Origin: Priapulus caudatus
Taxonomy: Eukaryota; Priapulida; Priapulimorpha; Priapulimorphida; Priapulidae
Assembly (NCBI RefSeq): GCF_000485595.1
Contig: NW_014577889.1
Location: 169,613-193,597 of the forward strand
Direction of reading: 5' to 3'
Length of the DNA: 23,985 nt
The position numbers and the translations under genes are program-made. The stretch's first letter is position 1. The number at the start of each line of letters is the position of its first letter. The notes beneath the pieces were generated by a model. The model had not been told where the DNA came from. It was given only the letters and a program-made list of their open reading frames with translations, and searched no databases. Below, in pieces: positions 1 to 11,153 of this stretch.

Positions 1-386
1 GTATAATTGCCAGGAGGAACTATAGCGGCTGGAAGCACTCTCTACTGCCCTCTTCTTTCGCTCTTTCTTTCTCTCTCTCTCTCTCTCTTCCTTTCTTCTC
101 TCTCTCTGTTCTCTCTCTCTCTTTCTATCCGCTCTCCTCTCTCTCACCATCAATGTATAATTGCAGGTGGAACTACAGCGCGGTGGAATGCACTCATCTA
201 CCTCGCGTTCTCTCCTCTCTCTCTCTCTCTCTCGTCTCTCTCCTCTTCGTCTCTCTCTCTTCTCTCTCACTCTCTCCGTCGTTCTCTTATGCATCAGATT
301 TATAACAAGTGGGGTCTTACAGCGGTGGAAGCCCTTCTCTGCCACGCTCTCTTCTTGATTTCTCTCTCTCTCTCTCTTGCTCTATG

Positions 387-425
<39 letters not shown>

Positions 426-2005
426 CTTCTCTACCCCCTCACGCTCTCTCTACGCCCTCTCTCTCTCTCACCATCAAGCTAGTAATTGCAGTGTGGGTGC
501 TACAGCGGTGGACAGCCGATCTCGCTCTACTCCTCTCGTCTCTCATCATCGCGTGGTGATTATAACAGATGGCCACTTACACGCCGGTGCATAGCCCTTC
601 TCTACCCTCTCTCTCTCCCATCCTCATGTACTTATAACAGGCGTGGATCTACAGGCGGTGGAAGGCCCGTCCCCCTCCCTACCTCCGTCTCTTCTCACCG
701 ATCATTATAATTGCAGCTCGTGTCGGTCTACAGGCGGTGAGCCACTCCTCTACCCTCTCTCTCATCATCGTTGTATTATAACGAGATGGCCACTAACATG
801 GCGGTGCAACGCCCTCTCGTACCACTCTCGTCTCGCTCATCCTCATGGTATTATAACCGGTTGTATCTACAAGGCGGTGGAAGCCGCTCCCCTCTCTACC
901 CCCGTCTGCTTCGCTACCTCCTCATGTACTAATTGCCAGTTGGGTCTACAGCGGTGGAAGCCCTTCCGTCTATCTCCCTCGTCTCTCTCTACTCTCATCA
1001 TCTCATGTATGTATAACAGGCTGTGTCTACCATGCGGTGAAGCCCTCGACTCTTACCCATCTCTCTCTCTATCATCATGTATAGTTGCCAGGGTGGTCTA
1101 CAGCGGTGGCAAGCCCTCCTCGTATCGCTCTCTCTCTCATCAGTCTATGTATTATAACAGGTGCACTACAGGCGGTGGAAGCGCCTCCTCTACCTCTGCT
1201 TTCTGCAAGTTATCATGATTTAATAACAGGTGGGCTCTACTAGGCGCGTGGAAGCCTCTCCTCTACGCTCTCTCTTCTTCATCATCATGTATTATAACAG
1301 GTAGCACATAACAGGGGTGGAAGCCCTCCTCTACCCTAAACTCTCTCTCATTATCATGTTATAATACAGGCTACACTACAGGGCTTGGAAGCCCTCCTCT
1401 ACCCTCTTCTCTCCTCATCATCATCTATTATAACAGGTGTGCGCTGTCTACAGGCCGGTTTGGCGATAGCCCTCCTCTACGCCTCTCTCTCTTCATCATT
1501 CATGTTGTATACAGGTGGCCACTACAGGCGGTGGAAGCCCTCCCTCTGACGTCCTCTCTGCATCATCATGTATTATATAACAGGTGGGTATACAGTGGCG
1601 TTGAGACCCCTCTTACCCTCTCTCTCTCATCAAGTCATGTATTGTATAACAGGTGGGTATACTGGCGGTTGAAGCCCCTCCTCTACGCTCTCGTCTCTCA
1701 TCATCATGCTATTGTATAACAGGTGGGACTATAGGGCGGTTGAAGCTCTCCCCTCTTGTCTTCCTCTGCTCTCCTCCTCTCGTCTCCCCCGCTCTCCTAA
1801 TTATCAGTGCTATAATTGCAGGGTGCGTCTACAGGCCGGTGGAAGCCGCTCCTCTCTCTCCCCCGCTCTCTCACCATCATTTATAATTGCAGGTGGGTCT
1901 ACAAGCGGTTGGCAGCTGCTCTTCTACCCTCTCTCTTCTCATTATCATGTATAATTGCAGATGGGTCTACAGGCGGTGGAAGCCCCTCTCATACCCTCTT
2001 CTCTC
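1..2005. repeat. pyrimidine-rich minisatellite, about 24 units of roughly 70 bp
   Basis: The stretch is built from a repeated core of the form TATAATTGCAGGTGGGTCTA followed by CAGGCGGTGGAAGCCCCTCC and then a variable run of CTCTCT and CATCATCATG. Core copies can be seen near 155, 299, 480, 558, 630, 706, 775, 851, 929, 1009, 1081, 1150, 1220, 1290, 1360, 1429, 1506, 1570, 1642, 1713, 1810, 1880 and 1949. Spacing is close to 70 bp in 550-2000 and stretches to 150-180 bp in 1-550, where the CT tract of each unit has expanded. Units differ by many one-base substitutions and indels, so this is an old or poorly polished array. It runs off the left edge of the window. Serine/leucine-rich reading frames here are translations of the repeat and are not genes. 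Confidence 0.93.
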
Positions 2006-2086
<81 letters not shown>

Positions 2087-2087
2087 A
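2006..2087. repeat. (GATA)n microsatellite
   Basis: About 20 nearly perfect GATA units follow the minisatellite directly. The purine-rich stretch continues to about 2150 as degenerate GA and A-rich sequence. Confidence 0.98.
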
Positions 2088-2160
2088 AACGAGAGCGAGA
2101 GAGAAAGAGACGGAGAAAGAAAAAAAAGAGAGAGAAAAAGCAAACCAGCACACAGCGAGC

Positions 2161-3095
2161 ATGCAAACACACTCACGCACGTTCGCCTCCGTGACGACCA
2201 GTGTCCCGTCTGTCTCTAATCCTCCCCTCCCCCTCCCCTCTCCTCCTCCTCCCCCTCCGCGCGAGAGAGAAACACTGCCGTGAGTGTGTCACGCCTGTGT
2301 TTCCTGGTTGACTGCTCGGCCCCGGACAGTGTCCGCGAGACACTGTTACAGTCATCCACCGCTTGCAGTCACCGGACTCCCCCCGGTGTCAATGTCCAGC
2401 AGACGCAGAATGCCGCTCTTTTATCTCATGATAAATCCTCCCTAGCGCAAACGCTTAGCTAAAACAGTTTGCATAAGGGGCGGCGGAAGCGCGCACGCCT
2501 GTGAGGCGCAGGCGGGAGAGAAGTCAGGGCATTGGTTAGGTTCAACTCACGGCGTGGTAGAAATGCCGTGCTATTATCCTCTCGTGAAATGTTCCGTAAG
2601 CGCTCTGCAGAAAACTGCCAAGAGCACGCAGGCGAGGCGAAGACAGACGAGCAGTGATGATGTATTAATTCAACACACTGCACCGATGAAATTTTCATGC
2701 CTTTCTTCCGCTGCAAACGATCTAGAAGTACTTATATTCGGAGATGTTTTCACAGCGCAGGGGGGGGGGAGCGCAGCGGGGGGTAAGGCGAAGAAGGCAG
2801 GAGTGCAGTGGCACAACACACTGCACTGCAATCAAGATAAATAGACGTAATTCCACGGAATCGCGTGTTCGAAAAACTGTTAGAGCTTACGATCGGGTTA
2901 TAGCTGTGGAACCTCGTGCCCTACTTATAGAAGAAATACATTTCCCTGTAACTCTCTAGTTTGGTGACAATTTGCAATGTTTACGCGACACAATGAGATC
3001 AACCGCATAAAAATGCCACGTTACTAATCTTAGCGAAAGGGCTCGTATATAAAGGTCCTATTGTAAGAGATATATAATTATATGTACGTTATAAA
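2161..3095. other. mostly unique DNA, no gene recognised
   Basis: The segment holds a short C/T-rich run (about 2218-2262), a GC-rich patch with a CpG-containing stretch around 2464-2520, and a run of nine G at 2761-2769. The longest open frames are about 60-96 codons, overlap each other on both strands and show no recognisable domain. A TATATAAAGG string at about 3046 resembles a TATA box but has no identifiable downstream gene. I see nothing else that can be annotated. Confidence 0.6.
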
Positions 3096-3245
3096 GGGTT
3101 TAGAATGAAAGTGTCAGAGTGAGAGCGAGGGAACCCGAGAGAGCGATTGTGGTAGAAAAGCGATAGAGATAGGAGAGGGAGAATGGCCGTCGAAGAAAAA
3201 GAGAGAGTGTGTATGTGCGAGAGAGAGAGAGAGAGACAGAGAGAG

Positions 3246-3276
<31 letters not shown>

Positions 3277-3560
3277 CAGAGAGAGAGACAGAGAGAGAGA
3301 CAGAGCGAGAGAGCGAGAGACAGACAGAGCGAGAGAGCAAGAGGGAGACGGACAGAGAGAGGAGTAGAGAGACGACACACACACCGAGAGAGAGAAAGAG
3401 GAGAAGAGAGAGGAGAGAAGAGAAGATAAGAGAGAGAGAGAGAGAGAGCAGACGACAGAAGAGAGATAGAGCAAAGAGAGAGAAGAGAGAGAGAGAGACA
3501 TACATAGAGAGTAGTAGAGAGAGACAAAAGGAGAGAGAGAAGAGTGAGATACAGAGAAGA
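3096..3560. repeat. purine-rich (GA)n tract with an embedded (TA)n run
   Basis: The plus strand is almost entirely G and A, in GAGAGA, GACAGA and GAGCGAGA blocks, with a clean TA dinucleotide run at 3246-3266. Long open frames on both strands (Arg/Glu-rich on plus, Ser/Leu-rich on minus) arise only because these dinucleotide repeats lack stop codons. Confidence 0.95.
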
Positions 3561-3599
3561 TGTCACGTCGGTCAGACTCAACTCCCGCAAACAACGTGT

Positions 3600-4436
3600 T
3601 ATTTACATATTATTCCCGCACAATTACCCGCCGCGCCCCCAAATCCCGCTCCACCCTCCCCCCCATCTCCTCCCCGACTCCTCACCAATCATTACCACAG
3701 ACAACACACCCCCAAGCAGTCCGCTGCATCCTTCTACTCCCCCCACCGGCACCTCCGTCCCCCTCCTTCAGCCCCGTACAGCCTCCTCTCCCCACGCAAG
3801 AGCGCGGGCGCGAGTACGGGGACTCACCTCCGCCCTCCACATCATATACCAAAAACACTGCAGGCCACTACAGCCCCTCCCCCTCACCCACCCGTGCATC
3901 TTACTCCCACCACCCACACGTCCGTCCCACCCCTCCCCTTCAGCCCCGTACAGCCTCTCCTTCCCTCACCACCTCCGCCCCTTCCCCATCATTACCACTA
4001 CCACTACAGCCCCCCCCCCTCACCACCCAGTGCATCTTACCTCCCCCTCACACAATCCTCCGTCCCCCCCTCAGCTCCCCGTACAGACCTCCTTCTCCCC
4101 TCACCACCTCCGGCCCCTCCCCCATCATACCATCTAACCACTAACAGCCCCCCCCCAGCCCCGTACAGCCCTCCCCTCCTCACATCACCTTCCCCCCTCC
4201 CCCCATCAATTACCACATACCACTAACGCCCCGCCCCCATTACCCCGTACATGGGCCTCCTCAATCCCTACCACCTCCGCCCCCCCCTCAGCCCCGTACA
4301 GCCTCTCCTCCCCCTCACCACCTCCGCCCTCGCCCCCATCATGCACCACTACCACTGTACAGCCAGCCGCCTCCCCCTCAGCCCGTACAGCCTCCCTCCC
4401 CGCGTCTTTCCCCTCTCCACCACACCCGCGGCTCAT
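3600..4436. repeat. C-rich minisatellite
   Basis: A recurring core containing CAGCCCCGTACAGCCTCTCC followed by CTCACCACCTCCGCCCCTCC and CATCATTACCAC appears near 3768, 3940, 4070, 4157, 4290 and 4379. Spacing is irregular (about 85-170 bp). The plus strand is extremely C-rich with runs of up to nine C. Proline-rich open frames in all three plus frames are produced by the repeat and are not credible proteins. Confidence 0.88.
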
Positions 4437-4792
4437 AACAGAGGCCTTTAACAATAACGATGATGTCCGTCTGTAATGACTGGCGCTTCACAGATACTCT
4501 CGCTCGCAACTGTATAGCAACTATGAGCAAGCAGTTATAAAGTAGTCATTGTATGCGAGTCGACGACATAGCAGCGTCAACGTCAGCGCCATCGTCAGCG
4601 TCATCGACAGCGTGAGCGTGAGAAATAGAGGCCTTTAACAATAACGTTGATGTCTGTCCCTGCAGCCGGCGAGACTGTCGCTGACAGCGAGCAGGCTCGC
4701 ACTGATAGCCACTTGAGCAAGCAGTTATAAAGTAGTCATTGTATGCGAGTCGACGACATGGCAGCGTCAGCGTCATCGTCAGCGTGAGAAAT
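4437..4792. repeat. 187-bp tandem duplication ending in hexamer repeats
   Basis: Two consecutive copies start with GAGGCCTTTAACAATAACG, at 4441 and 4628. Both contain the string GCAAGCAGTTATAAAGTAGT then CATTGTATGCGAGTCGACGA, and both end in irregular CGTCAG/CGTCAT repeats and AGCGTGAGAAATA. The central 60 bp differ considerably between copies, whereas the flanking parts are nearly identical. No open frame of note spans the unit. Confidence 0.92.
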
Positions 4793-4884
4793 ATGCAGTG
4801 ATGGCGTGTCGTTTATATACGCAGCCCGCCCTCACAGACTGCGATTGTATTACTGCGATGGGAATGAAAGCGAGGCAGAATTAG

Positions 4885-5435
4885 CGAAAAAGAGAGAGAG
4901 AAAGGAAGATGGTATAGAGAGAGAGATAGAGAGAGAGAGAGAGGGGAAGAGGATGTAGAAAAGAAAAGAGAGAGAGAGAGAGAGAGAGAGAAAGAGCGAG
5001 AAAGAAAGATAAAGAGAGAGATGTATATATAATAATATAATATAAGAATAATATATAAAGAGATAGATAGAATAATGATAGATAGACAGTTAGATAGAAG
5101 AAGAAGATATATAAGAATATATATATAATAGAGAGAAGAGATAAATAATATATAATAGATAGCATAGATAGATAGATATATAGATAGATAGAAGATAGAT
5201 AAGATAGATAATAGATAGATAGATAATAGATATGCTAATAAGATAATAAATAGATAGATAGATAGATAGATAGCTAACGATAGAAAGAAAAGAAAGAAGA
5301 AGATAGATAATAATAAATAGATAGAAATAGAAGATAGATAGATAGATAAGATAGATAGGATAGAAGATAGAATAGATAAGATAGAGTTAAGATCAGATAT
5401 AGATAGATAGATATAAATATATATATAGATAGATC
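4885..5435. repeat. GA tract grading into degenerate GATA/ATA repeats
   Basis: The first 130 bp are (GA)n. The sequence then becomes AT-rich TATA/AATA repeats (about 5020-5160) and imperfect GATA repeats with scattered AAGATA variants up to about 5435. The minus-strand reading frame across this tract is hydrophobic Ile/Tyr/Leu/Ser-rich repeat translation and is not a membrane protein gene. Confidence 0.93.
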
Positions 5436-5499
5436 CTCTCAGCACACAACGCCACCCTTTCCTCCTCTTTTCCATCGCTCGCATTTGTTCAATCACAAC

Positions 5500-5690
5500 A
5501 TGCAACAACGCACTGAGCAAGCACAGCACATCACCACAACAACGGCACACCACAAACAGCACACACACACACACACAGCACAAGCCACACACACACCCCA
5601 CCACACAAGTCACGCACAAGCACACACACATACACACACACATACACCACCACCACACACACACACACACACACCCACACACATACCTTC
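5500..5690. repeat. (CA)n tract
   Basis: Imperfect CA repeats are interrupted by CCACCA and ACAAG. They are flanked on the left by a short unique stretch and on the right by unique sequence up to 5870 in which no gene is visible. Confidence 0.94.
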
Positions 5691-5870
5691 TAATAAAATC
5701 TTTGCAATTACAGTTGAATTGCAGGCCGTATATAACATCGGCTCCCACTCGCTATTATCATCTATATATCATACAAACACACTAGTAATCTGCCGACCAA
5801 TGGGGACTGTGAGCGAAAAACACAACCAAGGTGATTGAAACATAGCTGGTCACCTTAATGACAGGAGACA

Positions 5871-5872
5871 CT

Positions 5873-5912
<40 letters not shown>

Positions 5913-5925
5913 AGAGACGAGAGAG

Positions 5926-5957
<32 letters not shown>

Positions 5958-6464
5958 TATACCTTAAAAAAAAAAAAATAGCCCCTGTAACTGATCGAAG
6001 CGTAATTTCCTGTGCGGCGCAGAGCGAGAGAGAATAGAGATAGAGAGAGAGAGATAGAGAAGAGCGAGAGAGAAGAGAGAGAGAGCGCGAGAAAGAGAGA
6101 GAAGAGAGAGAGAAAGAGAGAGAGAGAGATAGAGAGAGAGAATAGACAGAATAGACAGGAAAAAGAGAGAGAGAGGAGAGAGAGAGAGAGAGACGAAGAG
6201 AGAGAGAGAGAGAGAGAGAAGAGCAGACGATAGACGCAGAAAAGAGAAGAAAGAGAGAGAGAGAGAAGAAGAGAGAGAGAGCGAGGAGAGAAAGAAGATA
6301 GAGAATATAGAAGATCGAAGAGTGAGAGAGAGCGAGAGAGAGAAAGAGAAGAGAGAGAGAGAAAGAGCAAGAGAGAGAGAGAGCAGAAGATAGAGAGAGC
6401 GAGAGAGAGCGAGAGACGCCGAGAGCGAGAGAAGCGAGAGAAGCGAAGAGAGAGAAGAGAGAGA

Positions 6465-6496
<32 letters not shown>

Positions 6497-6515
6497 GGAG
6501 AGAAGAGAGATAACA
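5871..6515. repeat. long (GA)n tract with an internal A13 run
   Basis: The plus strand is almost pure GA repeat apart from a unique island at about 5960-6025 that contains a run of 13 A starting near 5967. The corresponding minus strand gives long Ser/Leu open frames with no biological meaning. Confidence 0.95.
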
Positions 6516-6764
6516 TGAACGCACCGTAACTGAGGCGTAAGGCCGACGTATACTGAGCGTACTGTAATAGCGTTTCCGCTGGCAGTATGCAGGCCTATTC
6601 GACTATAACAACGACGAGCTATAGCAGCAACGGCATCGCCTCGACATACACGACCATAAACACTACGTCTACACATATAACATTGCATAAATATTATATA
6701 CAGCATATGTAAATGTAATGATAACATCCAGATATACGCGTGCCGCAAGCGCCAGAACCAACAC
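6516..6764. other. unique spacer, nothing recognised
   Basis: This 250-bp spacer between a GA tract and a CA tract has no open frame, splice pattern or structured RNA that I can identify. Confidence 0.6.
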
Positions 6765-7085
6765 AGAGGCACACACAACACAACAGCAGCACACACACAC
6801 AACACACACACACACACACACACAACACACCACACACACACACACGCCAGCCGCGCGCGCAACGACGACACACACCACACGACACACCACACCACAAACA
6901 CACACACACACACACACACACAAACGACACAGACACACAAACACACACACACACACACACACAACACACACACCCCCCACAACATAATCACACACACACA
7001 CACACACACACAGCCCCCCCCACACCACACCAACAACACACACACAAGCGCAGCGCACCACACACAACATCACACAACCAACAGC
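6765..7085. repeat. (CA)n tract
   Basis: CA and CAACA repeats dominate, with short interruptions including a C-rich run near 7014-7021. Cys/Val-rich (minus) and Thr/His-rich (plus) open frames are repeat translations. Confidence 0.95.
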
Positions 7086-7254
7086 ACACAGCACACAAGT
7101 GTCCTGCCTCTCAATACGGTAAAAAACAGCGCATGTAAAACACAAAGTGCATTGTCACAGTCCGACGCGAGTCGCGTTAGCAGGGAAGAAAAAAGAAAAA
7201 GATAACAGCCGGAGGAGCGTGACAAGGAGGGGCGAGTAATTAAGAAAACAAGAA

Positions 7255-7550
7255 GGAGCGCGCGAAAAGAAGAGCCGGTGGAGAGAAGGATAGAATAGGG
7301 AGAGTGAGCGAGACCAGAGAGAGACAGAGAAGAGAGAGATAGAGAAGAGAGACGAGAGACAGAGAGAGAGCGAGAGACAGAGAGACGCAGAGAGAGAGCG
7401 AGAGAGAGAGAGAGAGAGACGAAGAGGAGAGAGAGCGCGCCGCGCACGAGAGAAGAGAAAGAAGAGAGGAGAGAGAGAAAGAGAAAGTAGAGAGAGAGCG
7501 GAAAGAAGAGAGATAAGAAAGACGAGCGCGGGAGCCGATAGTGAGTGAAA
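7255..7550. repeat. purine-rich GA tract
   Basis: GAGAGA, GACAGA and GCGAGAGA blocks occur on the plus strand, more interrupted than the tract at 5871-6515. Confidence 0.9.
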
Positions 7551-7960
7551 GCGGGCGGAGGGGGACAGCGAGCGAAAGCGAATTGTTTGTACAGATCGCG
7601 CGAATGCTCACAAAATGCAAGCTGGTAATTGCATTCGCAGTGCGAAAAAATAGCGCTTTGTTTTTACACGGGGAAGCGAGGCACACCGGCTGTAAAAAAC
7701 GTCGTCACTCCCTCTGTGCAGCAGGAAGAGAGACATACCACCCACACTGAACATGTTTAATACCAGTTCGGTAAATGCAGATTAAGGAATATACGAGGCG
7801 CGCACGCCGAATGCCTCCAAACAAATATTTGCTTTGCATTATATCGCTTTGCATTTCTGTTTCACACCCGCTGATCGCATGGGTTCCTTAACTATAGAAC
7901 TATAGCCCGTCGCTCCTCTACAGGCGCCTTATGGCAGAATATGTGTTGCGACTATACTGA
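7551..7960. other. unique spacer, nothing recognised
   Basis: This is about 400 bp of ordinary-complexity DNA. No open frame longer than about 70 codons occurs, and none resembles a known domain. Confidence 0.55.
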
Positions 7961-9120
7961 GGTAATATGTTCTGTCCGTGGCGGAGCAAGAGGGCTATTA
8001 TAATTTATTATAGTAGTCTAGAGTAGGTAAACGCGAAACAGGAACTGTGTGTACGGATGCGTAATCAGTGATGTAGCACAGTAATAATGTTTGGTATACT
8101 TATAAATGACAAGCATTGCACATTAGCTTATCCGCTGTCATGATTGCTACAATTTTATATTCGGCTTACAGTATGATATGTGGCACTCTCTCTCTCTCGA
8201 CTCCCGCGCCTCCTGACACACATTCTCTCTCTCTCGTGCCTCTCTCACTCTCTGCTCTCTCTCTCTCTTCTCTCTCTCTTCTCTTCTTCTCTAGTCCTCG
8301 CGCTCCTCTCTTTCTCTCAGATAGCGCTTCTCTCTCGCCAGTCTGCGCGCGCTCTCATCTCTGTCCTTCTCTCCATCTCTTCACTTTCCTCTTATCAAGT
8401 CCCTCTCTCATCAGTCTCACGCACTTTTCTTACCTCATGCCTATAACTCCCATCCTACCCTACCGCCCGCCCCCCCGCCGTTTTGCATTTTTATTATTGT
8501 TTCATCTCGTTCGCCGGGTATTTTAATTTCTGTTCTATATAACATTGACAATTATCAGACCATATATCCCATGACAAATAATGAAGTAATCATATGGCGC
8601 CTTGAAGTTAATGGGCGCGCTTATCCAAACTACAATGACGCATGATGAGCGTGTGCGTCTAAAAATACGTGTTTTCTATCTGAACCTTCTGACCTGCCTG
8701 AACTGTCACGACCGCTACCGCTTCGTATCGACTTGTGAAATAGAACAGAAATATGCAAACTTTTAGCTAATGCAGAACTTTCAAGTACCCGTTGACGCGA
8801 TATAAACCATTCCGCTTCCAACCAAGCGCTCAGGCAAGGCCCTCGTACCGCATTACTGTATATAGGCATCATCGCATAAATTAACAGAAACACGGGCTAG
8901 TTCTACTACAACCGACCACCGCACGTGGTCCGCAAGCACCACACCGTGCAACGTTCGCTATTATGGGCTAAGCCAGAGTAGCTATCTTAAATCGTGTTCT
9001 AGGTGTAAGGGGATCAGTCGAATCACCGATCGACTGCCGCGTGTGTAAGTGTGCGTGCATACGTGCACCTCCCTCTCTCTCATCTCTCTCTCTCTCTCTC
9101 ATCTCTCTCTCCCTCCTCGT
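7961..9120. repeat. dispersed repeat block, copy 1 (partner at 13741-14920)
   Basis: The block shares its full order of unique landmarks with the partner copy. It starts at TGGCGGAGCA and CTATTATAATTTATTATA, passes through a CT microsatellite (here 8189-8410), then the strings GCGTGTGCGTCTAAAAAT, ATGCAAACTTTTAGCTAAT and GGCAAGGCCCT, and ends at GTGCGTGCATACGTGCACCT followed by CT repeats. The copies differ by frequent small indels and substitutions. An 87-codon minus-strand frame (8893-8630) is not kept intact in the partner and is not recognised. The block may be an interspersed repeat or a segmental duplication. No terminal inverted repeats, poly-A tail or target-site duplication is evident. 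Confidence 0.9.
8189..8410. repeat. CT microsatellite inside dispersed block copy 1
   Basis: Interrupted CTCTCT repeats with CGCGCT inserts. The equivalent tract in the partner copy (about 13970-14210) is of similar length but purer. Confidence 0.9.
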
Positions 9121-9440
9121 CTGCTGTGTGTTGGTGTGTGGGGTGTTGTGTGTGTGGCTGCTGTGGTTGTGTGGGGGTGTGTGTGTGGTGTATGTGTGTT
9201 TTGCTGTGTGAGTGTGGGTATATGTGTGTGGTGTGGTGGGTTGCTGTATGTTGTGGTGTGGTTGTGGTGGTGTGGTGTGTGTGGTGTGTGTGCGGCGTGT
9301 GTGCGTTCGTGTGTGTGCTTGTTCGTTGTGTGTGTGTGGTATGGTTGTGTGCGCTGCGCGTGCGCGCAGTTGCGTGCGTGTGCGCGCGCAAGCCGTGTGT
9401 GTGGGTGCGTGCGTGTGTGTGTGTTGTGCGTCGGTTGCTG
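9120..9440. repeat. (GT)n tract
   Basis: Imperfect GT/GGTGTG repeats with GC-rich interruptions. Long Cys/Val open frames on the plus strand result from the repeat. Confidence 0.93.
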
Positions 9441-9544
9441 GCGGCCGTATCATGCTTGTGGCACCGGTGGGGATGGCAGGTGGACCCTGGTTTATATTCG
9501 AAGTGCGACCGCATTGTACAGATCCTGACCCATAACCTACGCAC

Positions 9545-10080
9545 TAGCCAAGCATGCAGTACTTCTCTCTCCTTTCATTTCGCTCTACATGCGCTACACT
9601 CTCGCTCCTACTCTCATTCCGTGCCTCATCCCGCCTACCCTTCTCTCTCACTCACTTTCGCTCTTTCTCTCTCGTCTCGCATCTCTCGCTCATCTCCTCA
9701 TCTCTCACACTTCTTGTCAGTCGTCGCGATCTATCTGTGGCCTCGCCTCTCTCTCTGTCCCTCTACGTGTCTCTCTTCGTCGCTCCTCGCTCTCCTTGCC
9801 TCTGTATCACCTCCCGCCCTCGTCCCGACGACCTATCCGCGGTCTTGCGGACGAGTCCTCATGACTGCTCGCTCCTTTGTCTCACAAGTGCTCACCTTTC
9901 TCCATTCCCTTCTCTCTCTCTCTCCTCTCCTCACTCCTCATCTCTGCCTCTGTCCCTGTCTCTCTTTTTATGTGGGGCACACTCTATCGCTCTCTCACTC
10001 TGCCTCTGACCCGCTCGCACCACTGCATTTCTCTCTTTCCCCAACAAACTCCGCTCACTTTCGTCACGAGCCCTTTCTCA
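9545..10080. repeat. imperfect CT-rich tract
   Basis: CTCTC repeats are mixed with CTCAC, CTCGC and CCTC variants. Pyrimidine bias is strong but complexity is higher than in the other tracts, suggesting an old, decayed microsatellite. Serine-rich reading frames across it show no domain. Confidence 0.85.
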
Positions 10081-10269
10081 TGTAACTCGACGTCCCAAGC
10101 GCCACACCTAAACCGCCGATGTGAAAATTACACACGCAGAAGTCGAGCGAAGCAAACATTATAGAAAGCGACTGAATTCGCATCGCACGACTCACTTGCC
10201 AAAGCCCCCATCGCTGTCACGATAATTCATTCACAGTTCCTTGTGACGTCCAAGGATTGGCATTCATAA

Positions 10270-10297
10270 GCCAGGGCCGACGGAAGAGGGGAGGGAA

Positions 10298-10336
<39 letters not shown>

Positions 10337-10576
10337 CGAGAGCGAAGAGAATAAGTGAAACAGAGAGAGGGACGAGGGAGAGAGATAGAGAGGAGAGAAA
10401 GAGAGAGAGAGCGAAAACGAGATAAGAGAGAGAGAAGAGAGAGAGAGAGAGACAAAAAGAAAGCGAGAGAGAGAGAGAGAAGAAGAGGAAGAGAAGAAGA
10501 GAGAGAAAAGGGAGAATAGAGATAGAGAGAAGAGAGAAGAGAGAGAGAGAGAGAGAAATAAGAGAAGAGAGAAGAC

Positions 10577-10614
<38 letters not shown>

Positions 10615-10640
10615 GAGAGAAAGGGAGAGAGAATAAAACG
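10270..10640. repeat. (GA)n tract
   Basis: Nearly uninterrupted GA repeats on the plus strand, with sparse GCGA and AAAA interruptions. Confidence 0.95.
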
Positions 10641-11103
10641 GTATTAGATCGCACACGTCCTATCACGTGTGTAATATAGACATGGCTGATTCCCAACAAC
10701 GTCTCATTGAAACAACTAATGATAACCAGCAAACATTTACACAAACCAATACAACATAATGCAACCAATTAAAGTGAAAAGTATAAAACTAATCAATAAG
10801 AACATAAGTAATAAGCGAGGCGTAATACAATAATAATCATAAAATAATAATAATAACAAAAAAAACATAAAAAACAAAATAATAGACGAATAATAATAAA
10901 AACACAAGACGTAACTTATCAACAAAATGCATAAAGCCAAATAACACGCACATCAAAGCGACACTGCACCGTAATACAGTATATATATATAATATATACT
11001 ATAAATATATATACATATATATCACTGCAATAAATCAACATGAACTAGGCGACAAAACCATCGACAGCACTCATCGCTTCATCAAGCGACATTCATCTTA
11101 CGT
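10641..11103. other. A-rich/AT-rich spacer with a (TA)n run
   Basis: From about 10770 to 10930 the plus strand is A-rich with AATAATAA repeats. A (TA)-rich run lies at about 10978-11022. No gene is visible. The minus-strand frame here is Phe/Leu/Tyr-rich because of the T-richness of that strand. Confidence 0.75.
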
Positions 11104-11112
11104 ACTTACCTG
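11104..11112 (-). promoter_or_regulatory. consensus-like splice donor (minus strand)
   Basis: On the minus strand the sequence reads CAG|GTAAGTA, with the GT at 11109-11108. This is the textbook metazoan donor. It lies downstream of the exchanger exons on the same strand, so it may end an exon of that gene or of another transcript. The frame open to it on the minus strand is only about 29 codons before a stop, and it shows no clear match to the exchanger C-terminus, so the assignment is open. Confidence 0.4.
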
Positions 11113-11153
11113 AAAACGAAGACAACTACAGACGTCCACACGTAGTTTGACAC

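Noticed and set aside
3040-3060. TATA-box promoter (TATATAAAGG)
   Set aside because: There is no identifiable transcript or coding exon downstream before the GA tract, and such strings are expected by chance in AT-rich DNA.
3183-4226. 347-codon plus-strand open frame (Arg/Glu-rich then Pro-rich)
   Set aside because: It runs from a (GA)n tract into a C-rich minisatellite. Equivalent frames are open in the other plus frames and there is no domain, so it is a repeat artefact.
4813-5748. 311-codon minus-strand frame with Ile/Tyr/Leu-rich, membrane-like stretches
   Set aside because: The apparent membrane segments are translations of GATA and ATA repeats.
5855-7063. 402-codon minus-strand open frame rich in Ser/Leu and then Cys/Val
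   Set aside because: It is a translation of CT and GT repeats with no start context, splice support or domain. Hydrophobicity comes from the repeat.
9845-9866. Hammerhead-ribozyme-like stem (GGACTCGTCC on the minus strand)
   Set aside because: The stem II-like hairpin is present, but the CUGAUGA and GAAAC core sequences are not, and flanking stems do not pair.
9051-10085. 344-codon plus-strand frame
   Set aside because: It crosses GT and CT microsatellites. The Cys/Val and Ser/Leu blocks match the dinucleotides exactly, and no unique domain is present.
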